From: an uncultured Bacilli bacterium
GTDB taxonomy: Bacteria > Bacillota_I > Bacilli_A > RF39 > UBA660
Length of the DNA: 64,000 bases
Assembly: GCA_934096235.1 (NCBI GenBank)
Contig: CAKOLO010000001.1
Span: 186,001 to 250,000, forward strand
Direction: 5' to 3'
Both the position numbers and the translations under genes were made by a program. The notes beneath the pieces are model-generated. The model had not been told where the DNA came from. It made no database searches and was given only the letters and a program-made list of their open reading frames with translations. Positions 1 through 8,840 of the stretch are shown here, one piece after another. How positions within the stretch are numbered: position 1 is the stretch's first letter; each line of letters begins with the position of its first letter.

Positions 1-1525
1 TTCACTTTCAGTAAACATATAACTCATATCAGTTACCTTTGATGTATTAAAGTTTTCTAAACCTTTTATATTAAGAATATTACTATATGCAAACATTTCA
101 CTCATATCAGTTACTTTACTTGTATCAAAATTGCTTAAATCTATTGTTGTTGTTGCACTTAAGTAAAACATTCCATGCATATTAATTACTTTGCTAGTAT
201 CAAAATTATTTAAATCTAGTGTCACTATATTACTACCTAAAAACATATCAGCCATATTAGTTACATTGCTTGTATTGAAATTACTAATATCTAGTGTTGT
301 TGCCTTACTACCAGAAAACATAAAACCCATATCAGTAACGTTAGAAGTATCAAAATTACTTAAATCTAGTGTTGTTGCATTAGCAGCTCTAAACATTCCA
401 TGCATATTAGTTACTTTGCTAGTATCAAAATTGCTTACATCTAAAGTTTTTGCTTGGCTTTCTTGAAACATACCACTCATATCAGTTACTTTGCTTGTAT
501 CAAAATTGCTCACATTTAATGTTGTTGCTTGTGTCCAAAAAAACATACCACTCATATTAGTTACATTGCTTGTATTGAAATTGCTTACATCTAATGTTTT
601 TGCTTGTGTCCGAAAAAACATACCACTCATATTAGTTACATTGCTTGTATTGAAATTGCTTACATCTAATGTTTTTGCTTGAGTTATACGAAACATATTG
701 CTCATATCAGTTACTTTGCCTGTATCAAAACCCGTTACATCTAATGTTTTTGCTTGTGTCCGAAAAAACATATAACTCATATCAGTTACTTTGCTTGTAT
801 TAAAATTACTTACATCCAGTGTTGTAGTTTGACTATTATAAAACATAGCACGCATATTAGTTACATTACTTGTATCAAAATTGCTTACATCTAATGTTGT
901 TGCTTGACTTTTATAAAGCATAAAACTCATATCAGTTACTTTGCTTGTATCAAAATTGCTCACATCTAATGTTTTTGCTTGGCTTTTATAAAACATATAA
1001 TTCATATTGGTAACATTGCTTGTATCAAAATTGCTTACATCTAATGTTGATGCTTGACTCTGATAGAACATACTACGCATATTAGTTACTTTACTTGTAT
1101 CAAAATTGCTCACATTTAATGTTGTTGCCTTACTACCATAAAACATAAAACCCATATCAGTTACTTTGCTTGTATCAAAATTGCTTACATCTATTGTTTT
1201 TGCTAGACTATTATAAAACATAGCATGCATATTAGTTACATTACTTGTATCAAAATTGCTCACATTTAATGTTGTTGCCTTACTACCATAAAACATACCA
1301 CTCATATCAGTTACTTTGCTTGTATTAAAATTACTTACATCCAGTGTTGTAGTTTGACTATTATAAAACATAGCATGCATATTAGTTACATTACTTGTAT
1401 TGAAATTGCTCACATCTAATGTAGTTAATTTGCTATTAGCAAACATAGCACGCATATTAGTTACTTTACTTGTATCAAAACTGCTTACATCTAATGTTTT
1501 TGCTTGACTATTTTCAAACATAGAT
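1..1525 (-). repeat. Tandem 75-bp coding repeats of the DUF285 surface protein
   Basis: About 20 consecutive 75-bp units, each coding one 25-residue DUF285 repeat. Some neighbours are nearly identical: the 65 bases at 542-606 recur exactly at 617-681, one unit away. Such identity suggests recent unit duplication by recombination or slippage, so the repeat number probably varies between strains. Confidence 0.9.
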
Positions 1526-2274
1526 CTCAAAGATACAACGGGTTCATTATTTATATATGCACAAAGTTTACTAGTTACAGGAACGGTACTTGTTTTATCA
1601 GTAAGTTGTACTCCCCATCCATCTGCTGCTATATCACTCCAAGCAAATTCAGACGAAGTATATGTGCCTTCTTGCTTATACCTATAAGTATATTGTCCAT
1701 TTATATATTCAGCACCCTGTACCATTTCTCCATCAAATGTACAATTTACAACTTCATTAATTCCAAGAACTCCATTAAATGTTTTACCTTGGTTATAATT
1801 TTGAGGTCCATTTGTTTCTTTAAATGTAATTGTTACATTATATTCATGAGTAATACCTGATTCAATAGAAACATTCTTCTTTATAATATTTTCTTTTATT
1901 GGAGTCTCATCTACTCCTTCACATGCTTCTTCTTCTATGCCTCCATTTAACCTTTTACAAGTAGCGCTTATTACCATTTCATCATTAGTAATAGTGTTAT
2001 TAAGTTCTTGCCATACAAAATTGTACGCAGTATCAAGTGTACCGGTATTTTTAACTGTTACTTTCTTAGTAATGTTTTGTCCTGGTTTAATGTTTAACAT
2101 TTTTATTTCTGCTCCATCAGTATAAGTTAACTCTAATGTACCAGTAGTAACTATTTGATCTTTAACATCTTTATTAACTATTGTAGACCTAAAATATGCA
2201 TATGTAAAACTAACAGTAGCTAAAAATAAAAACACTATTACAATACCAAATAATAACTTTTTATCTTTATTCAT
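1..2274 (-). CDS. BspA/DUF285-repeat surface protein with TasA/CalY-like N-terminus (3' end cut off by the window)
   Basis: An open frame runs from the ATG at 2272-2274 to the window edge (758 codons, no stop), so the C-terminus lies outside. GGTGA sits 6 bases before the ATG. Residues about 7-30 form one hydrophobic export segment ending in TYAYF. Residues about 35-160 look like the TasA/camelysin beta-sandwich (TTGTLELTYTDG, VKNTGTLDTAYNFVWQELN). After a spacer come about 20 copies of a 25-residue repeat with the pattern MFxxSxAxxLDVSNFDTSKVTDM, the DUF285/BspA leucine-rich type found on gut bacteria and Mycoplasma surfaces. Nearly the same N-terminus occurs in the gene at 50910-52838. Likely an exported adhesin-like surface protein; ligand unknown. 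Coding sense and repeat class are clear from the translation; the role is inferred. Confidence 0.9.
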   Translation of the reverse strand, partial: MNKDKKLLFGIVIVFLFLATVSFTYAYFRSTIVNKDVKDQIVTTGTLELTYTDGAEIKMLNIKPGQNITKKVTVKNTGTLDTAYNFVWQELNNTITNDEMVISATCKRLNGGIEEEACEGVDETPIKENIIKKNVSIESGITHEYNVTITFKETNGPQNYNQGKTFNGVLGINEVVNCTFDGEMVQGAEYINGQYTYRYKQEGTYTSSEFAWSDIAADGWGVQLTDKTSTVPVTSKLCAYINNEPVVSLRSMFENSQAKTLDVSSFDTSKVTNMRAMFANSKLTTLDVSNFNTSNVTNMHAMFYNSQTTTLDVSNFNTSKVTDMSGMFYGSKATTLNVSNFDTSNVTNMHAMFYNSLAKTIDVSNFDTSKVTDMGFMFYGSKATTLNVSNFDTSKVTNMRSMFYQSQASTLDVSNFDTSNVTNMNYMFYKSQAKTLDVSNFDTSKVTDMSFMLYKSQATTLDVSNFDTSNVTNMRAMFYNSQTTTLDVSNFNTSKVTDMSYMFFRTQAKTLDVTGFDTGKVTDMSNMFRITQAKTLDVSNFNTSNVTNMSGMFFRTQAKTLDVSNFNTSNVTNMSGMFFWTQATTLNVSNFDTSKVTDMSGMFQESQAKTLDVSNFDTSKVTNMHGMFRAANATTLDLSNFDTSNVTDMGFMFSGSKATTLDISNFNTSNVTNMADMFLGSNIVTLDLNNFDTSKVINMHGMFYLSATTTIDLSNFDTSKVTDMSEMFAYSNILNIKGLENFNTSKVTDMSYMFTESE

Positions 2275-2339
2275 ACTATTCACCATAATTATTATAAAAT
2301 ATATCTAAAGATAAATCAATAAATTAAAAAGAATGAAAA

Positions 2340-3467
2340 TTACTTCTCACTCTTATTTTTTTTATACTTACTTACAAATTCTTCTCTAAATTCAAGTAAA
2401 TCATCTTTTTCTATATGAAGTCTTATATCTTCCATTAATTTAGTTAAGAATCTTATATTATGAATTGAAATAAGTCTTTGACCAAATGTTTCATCAGCAA
2501 CTAATAAATGTCTAATATATGATTTAGTATAATGTTTACAAGCATAACAATCGCATTCTTCTTCGATTGGACTTAAATCCATTCTGAATTTAGCATTTCT
2601 TAAGTTAGTTCTTCCATTTCTAGTTAACGCATTTCCATGTCTTGCTAGTCTTGTAGGAAGTACACAGTCAAATATATCTATACCACGAATAACTCCATCA
2701 ATTAGATCAACAGGTTCACCTACACCCATTAAATAACGAATCTTATCTTTAGGTAAATATGGAGTAGCATACTCTATCATCTTAAGTTTAGTTTCCGCGT
2801 CTTCTCCAACTGAAACACCGCCAACACTATATCCATCAAAATCAAGTTTAGCAGTTTCTATCGCAGAAAACTTTCTTAAGTCTTCAAATTCTCCACCTTG
2901 AACTATACCAAATAATGCTTGATGTTCAGGATCTTTATGTGCATCTTTACTTCTCTTCATCCATCTAAGAGTTCTCTCAATACTATTTTTCATATATTCA
3001 TGTGTTACTGGATAAGGAGGACATTCATCAAAACTCATCATTATATCTGAATGTAATTTATTTTGTATTTCAATACTTTTTTCAGGTGTTAAGAATAAAT
3101 TAGCTCCATCTATATGGCTTTTAAACTTAACTCCCTCTTCACTTATATCTTTTGGTTTAGCTAAACTAAATACTTGAAATCCACCACAATCAGTAAGAAT
3201 TGGTCCAGTTTTGTAATTCATAAATTCATGAAGACCACCTGCGTTATCTACAACATCTTCCCCAGGTCTTAACCATAAATGATATGTATTTGATAGTATT
3301 ATATCAGCACCAGCATCTTTTAATTCTTCAGGACTTAGTGTCTTAACAGTCGCTTGAGTACCTACTGGCATAAACATAGGTGTTTTATGACGACCCCATC
3401 GAGTCTCAAACTCTCCAAGTCTAGCTCCACAAGATGATTCCTTTATTAATTTAAATTTTAAATCCAT
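2340..3467 (-). CDS. tgt: tRNA-guanine transglycosylase (queuosine biosynthesis)
   Basis: Exchanges guanine-34 in GUN anticodons for a queuosine precursor. At 375 residues it has full family length. Visible hallmarks are the general acid/base Asp in TDCGGFQVFSL, the FDECPPYP and GIVQGG substrate motifs, the nucleophile Asp in FDCVLPTR, and the zinc site CxCxxC (CDCYAC) with the later His in SIHNIRFL. The residue after the first catalytic Asp, normally Ser in TDSGGFQ, is Cys here. The ATG overlaps the queA stop as TAATG and has AGGAGG inside the end of queA, so the two are translated together; QueA acts on the product of this enzyme. Identification is secure. Confidence 0.97.
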   Translation of the reverse strand: MDLKFKLIKESSCGARLGEFETRWGRHKTPMFMPVGTQATVKTLSPEELKDAGADIILSNTYHLWLRPGEDVVDNAGGLHEFMNYKTGPILTDCGGFQVFSLAKPKDISEEGVKFKSHIDGANLFLTPEKSIEIQNKLHSDIMMSFDECPPYPVTHEYMKNSIERTLRWMKRSKDAHKDPEHQALFGIVQGGEFEDLRKFSAIETAKLDFDGYSVGGVSVGEDAETKLKMIEYATPYLPKDKIRYLMGVGEPVDLIDGVIRGIDIFDCVLPTRLARHGNALTRNGRTNLRNAKFRMDLSPIEEECDCYACKHYTKSYIRHLLVADETFGQRLISIHNIRFLTKLMEDIRLHIEKDDLLEFREEFVSKYKKNKSEK

Positions 3468-4513
3468 TACTTAACCTCCTCATTAGTTAAAAACATAGCA
3501 TCTCCAAAACTAAAGAATTTATACTCTAGACTTTGTGCATGCATATAAGCATTCTTAATAATATCTACACTACTAAAAGCAGAAACTAACATAACAAGTG
3601 TACTCTTAGGTAAATGAAAATTAGTAATCAAAGCATCTGCTGACTTAAATTCATATGGAGGATATATAAATATACCTGTTTCTTCTACTGTAGCTTTAAA
3701 TTCTCCATATTTAGAAATATTTGCTTCTAAAGTTCTAAGACTAGTAGTACCAACACATATTATTCTGTTACCATTTTTCTTACATTCATTTAGTTTATCT
3801 GCAACTTCCTCAGTTATTTCATATTTTTCACTATGCATATCATGATGAGTTATATCATTTTCACTAACTGGTCTAAATGTACCAAGTCCAACATTAAGTG
3901 TTACATATAGAATATTTACTCCCATATCTTCAAGTTCACTAAGTAATTCTTTAGTAAAATGAAGTCCAGCAGTAGGAGCAGCAGCACTACCTTCTCTTTT
4001 AGCATACACTGTATTATAACGACTATTATCTTTAAGTTTCTCATGAATATAAGGAGGTAGTGGCATAGCACCTACTTTATCTAAATGTTCTATTAATATA
4101 CCACTATAAACTAATTTAATATGTGTTATACCATCTTTAAATACATCAATTACTTCACACTTAAACTCATCATCAAACTTAATAATAGTACCTTTATGTA
4201 CTCTCTTTTGAGGTCTAACAAGACACTCCCATATATTACTTTCTAATTCTTTAAGTAATAATACTTCAATCTTAGCATTAGTCTCTTCCTTATACCCAAT
4301 TATTCTACTAGGTAATACTTTAGTATTATTAAGAACTAATGTGTCTCCCTTATGAAGATAATTCTTAATATTATAAAATACTTCATCTTTATATTTTCCA
4401 TCATATTTATTTACTACTAAAAGTTTAGAATGATCACGTTCTTTAATAGGTACTTGTGCTATTAAAGATTCATCTAAAGGATAATCATAAGTATTTATAT
4501 CTTTATAATCCAT
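3467..4513 (-). CDS. queA: S-adenosylmethionine:tRNA ribosyltransferase-isomerase
   Basis: Transfers and rearranges the ribosyl part of SAM onto preQ1 in tRNA to give epoxyqueuosine. The 348 residues are full length, starting with the family N-terminus (YDYPLDESLIAQVPIKERDHSKLLV) and containing LNNTKVLPSR, GSAAAPTAGLHFT, NVGLGTFRPV and TNFHLPKSTL. It is the first gene of a two-gene operon with tgt. Its start is unusual: the only Shine-Dalgarno-like sequence (GAGGTG, 4543-4548) lies about 30 bases before the ATG, with a hairpin between them. No in-frame ATG, GTG or TTG exists nearer to it. The presence of QueA indicates use of the preQ1 route and not only salvage of queuine. Confidence 0.97.
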   Translation of the reverse strand: MDYKDINTYDYPLDESLIAQVPIKERDHSKLLVVNKYDGKYKDEVFYNIKNYLHKGDTLVLNNTKVLPSRIIGYKEETNAKIEVLLLKELESNIWECLVRPQKRVHKGTIIKFDDEFKCEVIDVFKDGITHIKLVYSGILIEHLDKVGAMPLPPYIHEKLKDNSRYNTVYAKREGSAAAPTAGLHFTKELLSELEDMGVNILYVTLNVGLGTFRPVSENDITHHDMHSEKYEITEEVADKLNECKKNGNRIICVGTTSLRTLEANISKYGEFKATVEETGIFIYPPYEFKSADALITNFHLPKSTLVMLVSAFSSVDIIKNAYMHAQSLEYKFFSFGDAMFLTNEEVK

Positions 4514-4569
4514 ACATCTACTAGGAATACAGCCTAGCGATTCACCTCTTCTTTCAGTTAGAAATTATA
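4514..4569 (-). promoter_or_regulatory. queA-tgt leader with a tRNA anticodon-arm-like hairpin and distant RBS
   Basis: On the minus strand a TATAAT box (4564-4569) puts the transcript start near 4557. The roughly 44-base leader carries GAGGTG (4543-4548) and then a hairpin at 4521-4537: stem CTAGG, seven-base loop CTGTATT, stem CCTAG. This is the geometry of a tRNA anticodon arm (5-bp stem, 7-base loop) with U33-G34-U35-A36, the UGU recognised by Tgt and QueA. Only when the hairpin folds is the ribosome binding site brought within about 12 bases of the ATG. The structure is seen; the regulatory role is inferred. Confidence 0.6.
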
Positions 4570-4576
4570 TCATATA

Positions 4577-4604
4577 AAAAGAGTTTTTAAAACTCTATTT
4601 TTTT
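4577..4604 (-). terminator. Intrinsic terminator after the 4680-5564 gene
   Basis: Inverted repeat AGAGTTTT/AAAACTCT (4580-4587 and 4589-4596) with a T-run on either side, so it can work in both directions. It separates the upstream membrane-protein gene from the queA promoter. The stretch 4605-4679 shows nothing else. Confidence 0.7.
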
Positions 4605-4679
4605 AATTTACGAACTAGATCATTAGAAGTAGATACACTATAATCTTCTTCTATAATAACACATATCTATATAAAATAA

Positions 4680-5564
4680 TTATTTTTTAAGTTTTCTTGA
4701 AACTCCTTTATCGTAACAAACTTCTTCACCAATTTCAATTTTAAATGCACGTTTTCCAACTTCATTCATCTTATCAGTAATAAGTTTAATTTGTTCTTTA
4801 GAACAATTATTTTTAATAATTTTTTCTCTTTCTAAGTATAGTTTTCTATATTCACTTTTTAAATATGAAAGAGTAAGTTCTTTATTACTAATATTCTTTT
4901 TAGGAGTAACAGTCTTTTTAACATCTTTTTTAATTTCTTTTTTAACTTCTTGTTTTACTTCTTTAGTTTCTTTCTTTTCTTTAACAGTACTATATTTTGT
5001 ATTAGATTTAACATTCTTTAATTCTTTATTAGTACTATCAATTGTTTTATAAAGAATGTATGCTATTCTTCCTAAAATTATAGTATCACATATTATCATA
5101 GGTACACTATTTATAAGTAAATTACCTACAGCTCCAACCAATAATAAAGCAATAGCTCCCATTACTTGTAAAGCTAATGTTTCACCATATCCAGAATATT
5201 TAACTAAATTTCTTTTAAATATTCCTTTTTTACTAGTATATAATTCATTTTCTCTATCATAACTTTTTTTAAGATTCTTAGGCATATTAGCCACTTTATA
5301 TAGTCTTTCAATTTCTCTATTAAACTTACTATCAAAATTATCAGTATACACTCTATAATCATCATATAAAGTATCATCACATAATTTTTCATAGAAATAT
5401 CCATCTTTAGTTTTCTTAAAATTTACTATTTTTCCAAAATAAACATCACTCTTTAATTTAGAAAAATATTTTTTCATACTTTTGTTTTTACCATTAATAT
5501 AAACTCTACTATCATTTTTAGATTCAACTATAGTTAAATATTCATCATTATTTATATTTGTCAT
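4680..5564 (-). CDS. Unknown two-pass membrane protein with charged Lys/Glu-rich tail
   Basis: Family not recognised; 294 residues. An ATG 14 codons upstream is possible, but the chosen one (5562-5564) has a strong AGAGGGGG six bases before it. An N-terminal soluble part of about 130 residues is followed by two adjacent hydrophobic segments (about 133-155 and 160-180), then a Lys/Glu-rich low-complexity stretch (EVKQEVKKEIKKDVKK) and a charged C-terminal helical region of about 60 residues. It precedes queA-tgt but is separated from them by a terminator. The topology is visible; no function is proposed. Confidence 0.75.
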   Translation of the reverse strand: MTNINNDEYLTIVESKNDSRVYINGKNKSMKKYFSKLKSDVYFGKIVNFKKTKDGYFYEKLCDDTLYDDYRVYTDNFDSKFNREIERLYKVANMPKNLKKSYDRENELYTSKKGIFKRNLVKYSGYGETLALQVMGAIALLLVGAVGNLLINSVPMIICDTIILGRIAYILYKTIDSTNKELKNVKSNTKYSTVKEKKETKEVKQEVKKEIKKDVKKTVTPKKNISNKELTLSYLKSEYRKLYLEREKIIKNNCSKEQIKLITDKMNEVGKRAFKIEIGEEVCYDKGVSRKLKK

Positions 5565-5613
5565 AATACCCCCTCTAAGTCCTTTAAATTCTACTACTAA
5601 ATTCAATTTAAGT

Positions 5614-5641
5614 CAAATAAAATGGACTATTAAAGTCCATT
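5614..5641 (-). terminator. Intrinsic terminator of the trxA-cvpA operon
   Basis: Minus-strand hairpin ATGGACT-TTAAT-AGTCCAT (5622-5640) followed by TTTATTT. It overlaps the end of the thioredoxin gene. Confidence 0.8.
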
Positions 5642-5923
5642 TATTACTTCTAAGAGTTCATCACTTGTATGATACCCTACTATTTCTTCTTTCTTTTCTC
5701 CATCTTTAAAGAATACCATCGTAGGTACACTCATTATTCTATATTCACTAGTTAATTTTTGAAATTTATCTATATCTACTTTAACTATTTTAATTTTATC
5801 TTCTATAGCCTCTAGTTCACCTTCTAACATTTTACAAGGTCCACACCAAGTAGCATAAAAATCAACTAAAACATTACCACTACTAATTAACTCATTAAAA
5901 TCTTCTTTATCAAGATATATCAT
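5630..5923 (-). CDS. trxA: Thioredoxin
   Basis: Cytoplasmic dithiol reductant of 97 residues, close to the usual length. The active-site motif WCGPC lies at about residues 26-30 inside FYATWCGPCKM, and the cis-proline motif SVPTMVFFKDG follows. Its partner thioredoxin reductase is encoded at 22015-22905. The ATG overlaps the stop of the upstream CvpA-like gene as TAATG, so the two are translationally coupled. Family assignment is firm; because such organisms can carry several thioredoxins, calling it the main TrxA is inference. Confidence 0.93.
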   Translation of the reverse strand: MIYLDKEDFNELISSGNVLVDFYATWCGPCKMLEGELEAIEDKIKIVKVDIDKFQKLTSEYRIMSVPTMVFFKDGEKKEEIVGYHTSDELLEVINGL

Positions 5924-6588
5924 TATAATTTTCCTTTCTCACGTAACTTTTGAACGTTTTCCTCAGTAATTATATCATATTTAATAAATAATTTAATAGT
6001 TTCTTCATTTAATTTATTTTTATCATTTTTATATTTCTTAGTTAAATCATATACTTCGTTTATAGCATCTCTTGTATCTTTAATAGCTGGACTCATTATA
6101 GGAGTACTATCTAATATAAAGTTTCCAACTTTAGAATTATCTAGTCCAGTAACTCTTATAAATGGTTGACTACATACAAATAAGAATATAAATACTATAA
6201 TATATGCTTCTATAAATCCTATGATTCCTCCTCCAATTTTGGAAAAGAAACCAAGTATTATAGTAGCATCTAATATTTTCTCAATTATTCCTGTTATTTT
6301 TAATAATATTCTAAGTACTAAATATAATACTGAAAATATTATTAAGAATGCTATTAATTCATAAAGTAATATATTTATTATAGATACACCACTAAATAAT
6401 CCACCAAACTTAAAGAATGGTAAGTATTCATACATAAATGTTGCTATTGGTGTTCTTAAGTAAAAAGCAAATATAATACAAACTACTAATCCAATAAGTA
6501 ATACTATTTGTTTAATGAGCCCCCTACTCATTCCACCAAGTACACCAATTATTAATATTGTAATTATTACAGCATCTGTAATATTCAT
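5923..6588 (-). CDS. CvpA-family membrane protein
   Basis: A 221-residue integral membrane protein with about four transmembrane segments. The start MNITDAVIITILIIGVLGG, followed by SRGLIKQ, is typical of CvpA/colicin V production proteins. These occur widely in bacteria and are linked to envelope stress and peptidoglycan homeostasis, but the biochemical role is not settled. The hydrophilic C-terminal 45 residues are probably cytoplasmic. AGGAGG precedes the ATG. It lies between the surface-protein gene at 6599 and trxA, which overlaps it by one base. Confidence 0.85.
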   Translation of the reverse strand: MNITDAVIITILIIGVLGGMSRGLIKQIVLLIGLVVCIIFAFYLRTPIATFMYEYLPFFKFGGLFSGVSIINILLYELIAFLIIFSVLYLVLRILLKITGIIEKILDATIILGFFSKIGGGIIGFIEAYIIVFIFLFVCSQPFIRVTGLDNSKVGNFILDSTPIMSPAIKDTRDAINEVYDLTKKYKNDKNKLNEETIKLFIKYDIITEENVQKLREKGKL

Positions 6589-6598
6589 GAAAATCCTC

Positions 6599-8089
6599 CT
6601 AATCAGTTATTTTATAAGGAATAGTAAGACTACCATCTCCACTAATAATTTTAGTATCTTTTTTTAAAGTTATTACAGGTCTAACACCTAAAGAAGTACT
6701 AACATTAGCACCGCTGATTTTAGAAACATCTAATCTAAAGTTATATGCAGTAGTACCATTATAAAGTGCAGGAGTCATAGTCCAAAATACACTACCAGTA
6801 TATAAGAAATTACTTGTATTAGCAGTCTTAATACTATTACCAGCAAATAATAATTCATCTGCTGTAAGTAATCCAACCGGGTATGTAAGAGCACTAACAC
6901 CATTACTATTCTTAACACTTAATCTATCTTTTTTATTTACGCAATTATAACTTGGCTTATTGTGTAAAACATTTAAATAAGACAAATAGCCAGTATTCTT
7001 ATTACTAAATCCATCTAATCCATAAGTAACACTATTAACAGTAAATTTACTTGTTTTTCTATTACTACAATATATTGAATCTTCTATATAACTTGAATAA
7101 TTAGAAATATTAGCATTATACCAATTTTCTAAAGCAGTTTTTATTGTACTTGAATTAACATTAGCGTGTTCTTCTGCATATGTTCCACTATTAGCAGATC
7201 CATACATATATCCAACATAAGCATTATAACTATCGCTAGTATTAAAAGCAGAATTAGCAGTTAATATACCTGTTGCTGTATCACTACAAGCACCATTACT
7301 AGCTTCTCCATTATATACAAGTCTAATACCACCATCTATTGTAGTTCTCAATATCTTAAAGCATTTACCAGCAAATAACACATTATTATTAAGTGATTTA
7401 CTTCCTCTATAGAAATAAATTGTTTCACCATTTATAGCATCATTTGTATAATAAACACCTTCTCCAGTAGTAGTACTATAATTAATACTACTTTCAGCAG
7501 TAGCGCTACTAACTATCTTACTTCCTAAAGTTCCATCAGCATATATATCTTTATTAGGATTATATTTACTTGAAGAAGTAACATTTATATTAGCAGAAAA
7601 TGTTTTATTCATGTTATCACTTTGATCATCATCAGTTTTTAAAAATGTAATACCCATTGTATAAGAATGTTTTACTCCAGGTGCAATCTTAATACTTGAT
7701 GCAATTATAGGATTACTAACAGGCATAGTAGTTTGTTTAATTATAGCTCCTCCATTAGAACCATTTAATGTAAATACTAAATCATCTGGATCACCAAAGT
7801 TATTTACTAAATCATTTAATTTAATATCATAGTAAACTACAACATCACCAGTATTTTCAACAGTAAATGTTTTACTAATACTTTCCCCAGTATATGCATT
7901 TACCATAGAAACATTACTTGTATCAACGTAAGTTATTTGAATGTTTTTATTAAACGTAGCAATACTCATATCTTTTCCAGTACCTTCTATTTCTAAACTG
8001 AAATAAGCATATGTAGCGGCAATCATTAAAACCACTAACATAATAATACCTATACTTGCAAATATCATACTAATTTTACTTGTTTTCAT
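6599..8089 (-). CDS. TasA/CalY-like exported surface protein with large unrecognised C-terminal domain
   Basis: 496 residues with AGGAG before the ATG. Residues 1-33 form an export segment ending in ATYAYFSLE. Residues about 40-175 resemble the TasA/camelysin beta-sandwich seen in four other proteins here (SKTFTVENTGDVVVYYDIKL). Residues about 215-490 form a Ser/Asn/Thr/Tyr-rich domain with Cys residues and repeated aromatic patterns (VFWTMTPALYNGTTAYNFR, GVRPVITLKK). Unlike the related genes it has no DUF285 repeats. Probably displayed at the cell surface or in a fibre matrix; this is inferred from the N-terminus only. Confidence 0.8.
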   Translation of the reverse strand: MKTSKISMIFASIGIIMLVVLMIAATYAYFSLEIEGTGKDMSIATFNKNIQITYVDTSNVSMVNAYTGESISKTFTVENTGDVVVYYDIKLNDLVNNFGDPDDLVFTLNGSNGGAIIKQTTMPVSNPIIASSIKIAPGVKHSYTMGITFLKTDDDQSDNMNKTFSANINVTSSSKYNPNKDIYADGTLGSKIVSSATAESSINYSTTTGEGVYYTNDAINGETIYFYRGSKSLNNNVLFAGKCFKILRTTIDGGIRLVYNGEASNGACSDTATGILTANSAFNTSDSYNAYVGYMYGSANSGTYAEEHANVNSSTIKTALENWYNANISNYSSYIEDSIYCSNRKTSKFTVNSVTYGLDGFSNKNTGYLSYLNVLHNKPSYNCVNKKDRLSVKNSNGVSALTYPVGLLTADELLFAGNSIKTANTSNFLYTGSVFWTMTPALYNGTTAYNFRLDVSKISGANVSTSLGVRPVITLKKDTKIISGDGSLTIPYKITD

Positions 8090-8204
8090 ATACTCAACTC
8101 CTAGTCTTTACTAAAAATATTATATAATTAATAAAAACTTTTTTCAATAAAATTTGAAATAATTATACTTTTTTGGTAAAATACTACCGAGGAGGAAAAA
8201 GAAT

Positions 8205-8756
8205 ATGATAAAGGAATCAGATATATTAAATGAAAAAGATATTAAAACATTAAAAAAAGTTAGTACTGAAGTTACATTTCCTCTAAGCGAAGATGACTTA
8301 TATTTAATTAATAATATGATTATGTATCTTAGATTAAGTCAAGATGAAGAATATGCTAAAAAATATAATATAAGAGCAGGCATGGGACTTGCTGCTATAC
8401 AATTAGGGGTATCAAAAAGATTTTTTGTAATTTCATATAAAAAAGAAGATGGGACATTCGAGGAATATAAAGTAATTAATCCAAAAATTATTTCTCATTC
8501 TGAAGAACAAGTTTATGTTGAGGAAGGAGAAGGATGTTTAAGTGTTACTAGATACGTAGAAGGTATTGTTCCAAGATTCGCAAGAGTAACAGTTGAATAT
8601 CAAGATGAAGAAGGAAACAAAGTTACTAAAAGAGTTCGTGAAGAAATCGCAGTTGCATTTCAACATGAAATAGATCACTTAAATGGAATACTTTTTACTG
8701 ATAAAATCGATCCTAAAAATCCATTTAAAAATCAAGAAAATATGAGAGCTATATAA
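8205..8756 (+). CDS. def: Peptide deformylase
   Basis: Removes the formyl group from new proteins in the cytoplasm, using a metal ion. All three motifs are present: GMGLAAIQLGV (GxGxAAxQ), EGCLS and QHEIDHLNG (HExDH). The 183 residues fit the longer Gram-positive (type 2) form. GAGGAGG stands before the ATG. It is the first plus-strand gene of a small island between minus-strand genes, and its own terminator directly overlaps the stop codon, so it is monocistronic. Confidence 0.97.
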   Translation: MIKESDILNEKDIKTLKKVSTEVTFPLSEDDLYLINNMIMYLRLSQDEEYAKKYNIRAGMGLAAIQLGVSKRFFVISYKKEDGTFEEYKVINPKIISHSEEQVYVEEGEGCLSVTRYVEGIVPRFARVTVEYQDEEGNKVTKRVREEIAVAFQHEIDHLNGILFTDKIDPKNPFKNQENMRAI

Positions 8757-8784
8757 CAAGTAAGAAATTACTTGTTTTTATTTT
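8755..8784 (+). terminator. Intrinsic terminator of def
   Basis: Hairpin AACAAGTAA-GAAA-TTACTTGTT (8755-8776) followed by TTTATTTT. It starts inside the def stop codon. Confidence 0.88.
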
Positions 8785-8840
8785 AGGTTTTTAGAATATA
8801 CCTTCTATTATTATAAAAATATAATATTATAGGAGGCAAA

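Noticed and set aside
191..682. Two plus-strand open frames rich in Leu, Val and Ser repeats
   Set aside because: They are antisense shadows of the tandem DUF285 repeats on the minus strand; there is no ribosome site and the repeat phase explains them.
4514..4557. preQ1 riboswitch before queA
   Set aside because: I looked for the class I pattern (short stem plus A-rich tail with the conserved core) and for class II; neither fits. The hairpin matches an anticodon arm better.
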